In this document: positions 60,254 to 64,000 of the stretch, one piece after another | How positions within the stretch are numbered: position 1 is the stretch's first letter | How the letters are laid out: the number at the start of each line of letters is the position of its first letter | Origin: JBFWUM01 sp050247255 | GTDB lineage: Bacteria; Acidobacteriota; Vicinamibacteria; Vicinamibacterales; UBA2999 | NCBI GenBank assembly: GCA_050247255.1 | Contig: JBFWUM010000006.1 | Span: forward strand, 1 to 64,000 | DNA: 64,000 bases | Reading direction: 5' to 3' | Position numbers and translations under genes: made by a program | The notes under the pieces: generated by a model | What the model was told of the DNA's origin: nothing | What the model saw: the letters and a program-made list of their open reading frames with translations, nothing else | The model's database searches: none

Positions 60254-60877
60254 TCACGCCAGCGCCTGCGCGATGGCGTCGCGAAACACATGTGCCGGCT
60301 GCGCCCCCGAGAACGCCACCTTCCCGCCAAAGATGAAGAACGGCACCCCGCTGACGCCGGCCCTGGCCGCCTCCGACGCCTCGGCCATCGTCGCCTGCTG
60401 CTCCGCGGGATCGTCCAGCAGCCGCCGCGCCTCGTCCGCTTCAAACCCGTGTGCCGCGGCGAGCGTCACCAGGACGTCAGGCTGGCCCACGTCTTCGCCC
60501 TCGAGGAAGTAGGCGGCATAGAGCGCCTCGGCGAGGGCGGCCTGGGTCCCGCGCGCCGCCGCGTGGCGGATCAGCGTGTGCGCCGGAATGGTGTTGGGTG
60601 TCCGCGTGATGCGCGAGAAGTCGAGCGGAATGCCGACATCGCGCGCGGCAGCCGTCACGTGCCGGAAGATCACCTCGGGGTCGCGGCCGTACTTCTTTCG
60701 CAACCGCTCGCGCAGGTCGGTCCCTTCGGGCGGCACGCCCGGATCGAGCAGATACGGCTTGTACGCGATCCGCGCCTCCACGTCGTCCATGGCGTCGAGC
60801 ACCTGGTGCAGCCGGCGGCTGCCGACGAAACACCACGGGCAGATCACGTCGGAGACGATGATGACGTCGAGTGTCAT
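60254..60877 (-). CDS. DsbA/FrnE-type thiol oxidoreductase
   Basis: A 207-residue cytosolic thioredoxin-fold protein. DVICPWCFVGSRRL carries the CPWC active site near residue 13, and VSGVPFFIFGGKVAFSGAQP has the cis-Pro loop typical of FrnE/DsbA-like proteins. No signal peptide, so it acts in the cytoplasm, perhaps in 2-hydroxychromene-2-carboxylate isomerase-like or disulfide reactions. The ATG overlaps the adk stop (ATGA), so it is made with adenylate kinase. Confidence 0.93.
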   Translation of the reverse strand: MTLDVIIVSDVICPWCFVGSRRLHQVLDAMDDVEARIAYKPYLLDPGVPPEGTDLRERLRKKYGRDPEVIFRHVTAAARDVGIPLDFSRITRTPNTIPAHTLIRHAAARGTQAALAEALYAAYFLEGEDVGQPDVLVTLAAAHGFEADEARRLLDDPAEQQATMAEASEAARAGVSGVPFFIFGGKVAFSGAQPAHVFRDAIAQALA

Positions 60878-61521
60878 CGCGTCGGGGACTCGCCGCTGAG
60901 CCTGTCGACCGCATCGACGATTCCGGCGGTGACCTCGTCCACGAAACGGGCGCCGTCGACACGACAGAACGTGGGTCGATCCTGGTAGAAGGCGACGAGC
61001 GGCGCCGTCTGCCGGCGGTAGACCTCGAGGCGGTTCCGGACCACCGATTCGCGGTCGTCCGCGCGCGGCATCAGGCGTCCGCCACAATTGTGGCAGCGCG
61101 CCTCATCCGAATCGTCCTGGGCGTTGACGCCGCACTCGCTGCAGACCAGGCGCGAGGCCAGCCGGTGCAGCACGTCTTCCTCGCTCAGCACGATCTCGAT
61201 GATGACGAGCGGCCGCCCGCCGATGAAGTCGTCCAGCGCCTCGGCCTGGGGCACCGTACGCGGATAGCCGTCGAGCAGGAACCCGCTGGCCGCGTCCGGC
61301 TGCGCCAGCCGCTCGAACACGAGCCGGGTGATCGTGTCGTCATCGATGAGGCCGCCGGCCTCGATGATGGCTTTCACCTCGAGGCCGAGCGGCGTGGCCG
61401 CCTTGACCGCGTCGCGAAGCATGGCGCCCGTTGAAATGTGGGGAATCGACCAGAGGCGGGCCAACCGCGTGGCCTGGGTCCCTTTGCCGGCCCCGGGCGG
61501 GCCGAGCATGACGAGATTCAC
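60874..61521 (-). CDS. adk: Adenylate kinase with zinc-binding LID
   Basis: A 215-residue kinase. P-loop GPPGAGKGTQ at residues 7-16, AMP-binding STGAMLR, DGYPRTVPQAEAL with the catalytic Arg, and a long LID holding CSEC and CHNC (four cysteines), the zinc form. It interconverts ATP + AMP and 2 ADP. Essential in most bacteria. It is not near ribosomal protein genes as in many species, but with a FrnE-type oxidoreductase. Confidence 0.96.
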   Translation of the reverse strand: MNLVMLGPPGAGKGTQATRLARLWSIPHISTGAMLRDAVKAATPLGLEVKAIIEAGGLIDDDTITRLVFERLAQPDAASGFLLDGYPRTVPQAEALDDFIGGRPLVIIEIVLSEEDVLHRLASRLVCSECGVNAQDDSDEARCHNCGGRLMPRADDRESVVRNRLEVYRRQTAPLVAFYQDRPTFCRVDGARFVDEVTAGIVDAVDRLSGESPTR

Positions 61522-61530
61522 CGCAACAGT

Positions 61531-61767
61531 TTACCTGCGGCGCAGCTGCGGGTCCTCCTCCTTCATCCGCTCGCGCCCGGCCCGCTCGGCGTCTTCGAGC
61601 TCGCGCGCCTCGTCGGCCGATTCCGGCGCCGCGTTCTCGGCGGCTTCGTCGACGCGACCCGATTCGACGAACGCCTCGGTCTTCTCGCGGTAGCGCTGCG
61701 ACGCCTTGTAGTTGCCCTCGCCGAACTCCCCCTTGTTGCTGACGCCGTTCTTCGTCGTGTCGTCCAT
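61531..61767 (-). CDS. Small charged stress-type protein, 78 residues
   Basis: GGAGGAGG precedes the ATG at 61767. The sequence begins DDTTKNGVSNKGEFGEGNYKAS, a KGEFGEGNY-like motif seen in small acid/desiccation proteins, then a helix-rich charged tail (ESADEARELEDAERAGRERM). No cysteine, signal or membrane segment. Function is unknown. It lies 10 nt upstream of adk on the same strand and is divergent from the metallothionein gene. Confidence 0.65.
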   Translation of the reverse strand: MDDTTKNGVSNKGEFGEGNYKASQRYREKTEAFVESGRVDEAAENAAPESADEARELEDAERAGRERMKEEDPQLRRR

Positions 61768-61821
61768 GAGCTTGCCTCCTCCCGACCAGAGGAGCAAAGT
61801 AAGGTCCACGAGAGGTGCGAT

Positions 61822-61971
61822 ATGGCCGACTCAGCCAAGTGCGCTCACCCGTCCTGCAACTGCACCGTGCCTGCTCACGGGCCTCACGGGAAATACTGCA
61901 GCGATCACTGCAAAGCCGCCGGCGACAAGGTCGAACTGCGGTGCGACTGCCAGCATGCGGCGTGTCGCTAG
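61822..61971 (+). CDS. Metallothionein-like protein
   Basis: A 49-residue protein with eight cysteines and several histidines: CAHPSCNCTV, GKYCSDHCKAAG, LRCDCQHAAC. This matches bacterial SmtA-type metallothioneins, which bind zinc or cadmium; the internal GKYCSDHC zinc-finger part is present. It likely buffers cytosolic zinc. Its stop codon is the left edge of a GGTCGGTG-type array. Confidence 0.85.
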   Translation: MADSAKCAHPSCNCTVPAHGPHGKYCSDHCKAAGDKVELRCDCQHAACR

Positions 61972-62037
61972 GGGGTAGTTGGTCGGTGGTCGGTCGTCGG
62001 GATTCGAGCTACTATCGACCACCGACCATCGACCACC
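61970..62037. repeat. Short inverted GGTCGGTG-type array
   Basis: Begins with GGGGGTAGTTGGTCGGTGGT after the metallothionein TAG, centre GGGATTCGAGCTACTAT, and ends CGACCACCGACCATCGACCA just before the next start codon. The left edge CTAGGGGGTAG is the same as at 18405-18415. Confidence 0.88.
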
Positions 62038-62038
62038 T

Positions 62039-62578
62039 ATGAAGGCGCTTATCGTACTCGCACTCGCGGCCCTGCTTGCATGGCCGCTCCAGGCACAACA
62101 GGCGCCAACGCAGGCGCCGCCCCTCGGCCTGGACATTCACTACGTACCCACGCCGGAAGCGGTCGTGGATGCCATGCTGACGCTGGCACAGGTGACCAGC
62201 GCCGACGTCGTTTATGACCTCGGCTCGGGGGACGGGCGGATTCCCATCGAGGCGGCGCGCAAGTACGGCGCGCGCGGGGTCGGCGTCGAACTCGACCCCG
62301 CCCTGGTGCAGCGGGCGCGTGAAAACGCGCAGGCGGCCGGCGTGGCGGACAAGGTCACGTTCGTGCAGGCCGACCTGTTCCGCACCGACCTGTCAGAGGC
62401 GACGGTGGTGACGCTCTTCCTGTCGCCATCGGTCAACCTGCGGCTGCGCAGCAAGCTGCAACGTGAGCTGAAGCCTGGCGCCCGCGTCGTGTCGAACCGG
62501 TTCCCGATTGCCGACTGGGTCCCCGACCAGGAGCTGACCGTGGAAGGCACGCCGGTCAAGTTCTGGCTGGTGCGGTAA
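62039..62578 (+). CDS. Exported SAM-dependent methyltransferase-like protein
   Basis: A 179-residue protein with a signal peptide (ALIVLALAALLAWPLQAQ). The mature part has VYDLGSGDGRIPIEAARKYG, GVGVELDPALVQRARENAQA and FLSPSVNLRLRSKLQRELKP, a standard Rossmann methyltransferase fold. SAM is normally cytosolic, so an exported form is unusual; it might be a host-cell or surface modifier, or the signal could be an inner-membrane anchor. Its 3' end overlaps the fumarylacetoacetase gene by 23 nt. Confidence 0.8.
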   Translation: MKALIVLALAALLAWPLQAQQAPTQAPPLGLDIHYVPTPEAVVDAMLTLAQVTSADVVYDLGSGDGRIPIEAARKYGARGVGVELDPALVQRARENAQAAGVADKVTFVQADLFRTDLSEATVVTLFLSPSVNLRLRSKLQRELKPGARVVSNRFPIADWVPDQELTVEGTPVKFWLVR

Positions 62579-63797
62579 CGACGCCGCGGCATTCGCCGAA
62601 GCCGATGGTGCGGGCGCCGGGAGCGCTGCACCGCCCGCGAAAGACCACTTCATCGCCATCCTCGAGAAACGCGCGGGTCGTCCCATCGTCCAGGGCGATC
62701 GGCTGGCGGCCGCCGCCCGTCAGTTCCAGCAGGCAGCCGAGCGACTCCGGCGTCGGGCCTGATAACGTGCCGCTTCCCAGCAGATCGCCCGCGCGCAGGT
62801 TGCAGCCGTTGGACGTCTGGTGCGCCACCAGCTGCGCTACCGACCAGTACTGGCCCGCAGCCGAGACGGCCGCCACACGGGTGCCGTTGATGATGATGTC
62901 GATGGCGATGCGCACCGCGCCGGCCTCGCGATCGCGCGCCGACGAGAGGTACTCGGCCAGCGGCGGATCGACGTTGGTGCGCGGCGGCGCCGCCGCGCGG
63001 AACGGCTCGAGCGCCTCGGCGGTGATTATCCAGGGCGAAATCGTCGTCGCGAAGCTCTTGCCCAGGAAGGGGCCGAGCGGATCGGATTCCCATGCCTGGA
63101 TGTCGCGCGCCGACCAGTCGTTGAGCAGGCAGACGCCGAACAGGTGATCCCACGCGCGATCGATGGCCACCGGCTCGCCGAGCGCGCTGTCGCGGCCGAC
63201 GATCCACCCGAGCTCCGCCTCGAAGTCGAGCCGGCGCGTCGGGGCGAAGACCGGCAAGCCTTCGCGCCGCCGCTGCTGACCGTGCGGCCGGCGAATCGGC
63301 GTGCCGCTGACGACCACTGACGAGGCACGGCCGTGATAGGCCAGCGGCATGTGCCGGTAGTTCGGAAAGAGCGGCGCCCCAGGGCGCATGAGCGCCGCGG
63401 CGTTGGTGGCGTGGTGGATGGAGGCGAAGAAGTCGGTGAAGTCGCCGATCTGGCACGGCAGCAGGAGGTCCGCGTCTCGCATCGGCACGAGCGCGTCGCG
63501 CAGCCGCGCCTGGATCGCCGGGGGCGCGCCGGCCTGCAGCGCCTCGAACAGCGAGCGCCGGAGCGCCGACTGCTCCGCGCGCGAGCGCCGCATGACCTCC
63601 TTCAGCGACCGCGCCATCTCCCCAACCGCGTCGAGCGGGAGAATGGCATCCCCAATCGCCACGCCCAGCCGCCCCGCTCCCCCATCGCCCCGCCGGCAGA
63701 AGCGGCCGAACGGGAGGTTCTGGATCGGAAAGTCGGTGTCCGGCTCGTTGGCGGCAGCGAGCCAGCTCGTTGCGGCAGGGTCGTGGGTCAGATTCAT
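62556..63797 (-). CDS. fahA: Fumarylacetoacetase
   Basis: A 413-residue protein, full family length. PDTDFPIQNLPFGRFCRRGD at the N-terminus and the central FTDFFASIHHATNAA, PLAYHGRASSVVVSGTPIRRP and FEAELGWIVGRDSALGEPV give metal and active-site residues; WDHLFGVCLLNDWSARDIQAW and LDDGTTRAFLEDGDEVVFRG complete it. It splits fumarylacetoacetate to fumarate and acetoacetate, the last step of tyrosine/homogentisate breakdown. No hmgA or maiA homologue is visible in the window. Confidence 0.95.
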   Translation of the reverse strand: MNLTHDPAATSWLAAANEPDTDFPIQNLPFGRFCRRGDGGAGRLGVAIGDAILPLDAVGEMARSLKEVMRRSRAEQSALRRSLFEALQAGAPPAIQARLRDALVPMRDADLLLPCQIGDFTDFFASIHHATNAAALMRPGAPLFPNYRHMPLAYHGRASSVVVSGTPIRRPHGQQRRREGLPVFAPTRRLDFEAELGWIVGRDSALGEPVAIDRAWDHLFGVCLLNDWSARDIQAWESDPLGPFLGKSFATTISPWIITAEALEPFRAAAPPRTNVDPPLAEYLSSARDREAGAVRIAIDIIINGTRVAAVSAAGQYWSVAQLVAHQTSNGCNLRAGDLLGSGTLSGPTPESLGCLLELTGGGRQPIALDDGTTRAFLEDGDEVVFRGRCSAPGARTIGFGECRGVVTAPART

Positions 63798-63835
63798 GTG
63801 GTTGGATGTGGTGGAGATGACGGAGGCCGCAGCCT

Positions 63836-63871
63836 AACCACAGAGTCACAGAGACACGGAGGGCGCGCAGA
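63836..63871 (+). repeat. ACAGAG/ACACGGAG-type half array
   Basis: CACAGAGTCACAGAGACACG then GAGGGCGCGC: degenerate units related to the CGGAGAAA family, without a complementary arm. It lies upstream of fahA on the right. The remainder of 63798-63967 holds a GGGCTGCGAAGCAGCCC hairpin and no gene. Confidence 0.6.
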
Positions 63872-63967
63872 GGGCGGCCGCTGCAGGCCGTTCGACGCCG
63901 GGCTGCGAAGCAGCCCGACACAGGCGTAGCGTGAGCTTCGCGTCCTCCCATGGTACATTCACGCCGC

Positions 63968-64000
63968 ATGGCTGTCGTCGCCGTCCTCGCCACCGTCTCC
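63968..64000 (+). CDS. Start of a gene cut by the window edge
   Basis: An ATG at 63968 opens a frame AVVAVLATVS that continues past the window. The hydrophobic run could be the start of a signal peptide or membrane helix. Nothing more can be said. Confidence 0.35.
   Translation, partial: MAVVAVLATVS

Overview
The window is a 64-kb piece of a GC-rich, draft-quality bacterial scaffold. Four runs of exactly 100 Ns (11888-11987, 19866-19965, 27820-27919, 35451-35550) are unsized assembly gaps. No rRNA, tRNA, phage structural gene or transposase is visible. The gene families, the many small exported proteins of unknown function and the hypervariable intergenic arrays suggest a free-living soil-type member of the Acidobacteriota, perhaps class Vicinamibacteria. 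This is inference; no marker gene for placement was searched.

Layout. (1) 248-7954 is a leftward defence locus, visibly poorer in GC than the rest: DUF3883 protein, C5 DNA methyltransferase (Dcm), Vsr nick endonuclease, Z1-domain ATPase, PD-(D/E)XK DUF4420 nuclease and a protein with four SAP-like repeats and a zinc ribbon. The last five form a tightly coupled cassette (overlaps or a 4-nt gap). It resembles the Dcm-Vsr-Z1-DUF4420 restriction systems, but no MutL/MORC-type ATPase or AIPR protein is visible, and the cassette may continue past base 1. (2) 8.1-26.4 kb is housekeeping: MerR/DUF2938 pair, M32 carboxypeptidase, MBL hydrolase, PrmA-like methyltransferase, bicupin, alpha/beta hydrolase, peptidase-MA-like metalloprotease, YihY membrane protein, DEAD-box helicase and GH15 glucoamylase. 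(3) 26.4-38.6 kb is repeat-rich and holds a truncated S23-type four-helix-bundle ORF, DinB, BACON lipoprotein, methyltransferase, a large hybrid sensor kinase, an HTH/GAF-like regulator, an RRM protein and the DUF1326/DUF2182 pair. (4) 38.7-47.7 kb: Tat-exported dehydrogenase, NodB deacetylase, RsmE, then a five-gene overlapping operon of TonB-dependent receptor, YfiR, sensor kinase, response regulator and hybrid kinase. (5) 47.8-58 kb: ECF sigma/NrsF-like anti-sigma pair, DUF3079 with a radical SAM/SPASM protein, sugar dehydrogenase, and a surface-glycan cassette (epimerase, phosphodiesterase, two GT2 transferases). (6) 58-64 kb: metallophosphoesterase, several small proteins, DsbA/adenylate kinase pair, metallothionein, exported methyltransferase and fumarylacetoacetase.

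The most unusual content is not a classical gene. At least a dozen loci carry short G- or purine-rich tandem arrays, most followed by the reverse-complementary array, so each can fold on itself. Units differ between loci (GGTCGGTG, GGAGAAA, CGGAGAAA, AGAAGCT, GGTCCGAAG, CAAGGCTCAATGC types) but the design is the same. They sit hard against stop or start codons, sometimes supply a gene's last or first codons, and occur in frame inside two conserved proteins. At one locus the two arms enclose the four-helix-bundle ORF, suggesting that this gene and the arrays belong to one element family and that gene-less copies are deletion derivatives. A separate ~165-bp repeat with ~38-bp inverted ends occurs four times plus one solo end.
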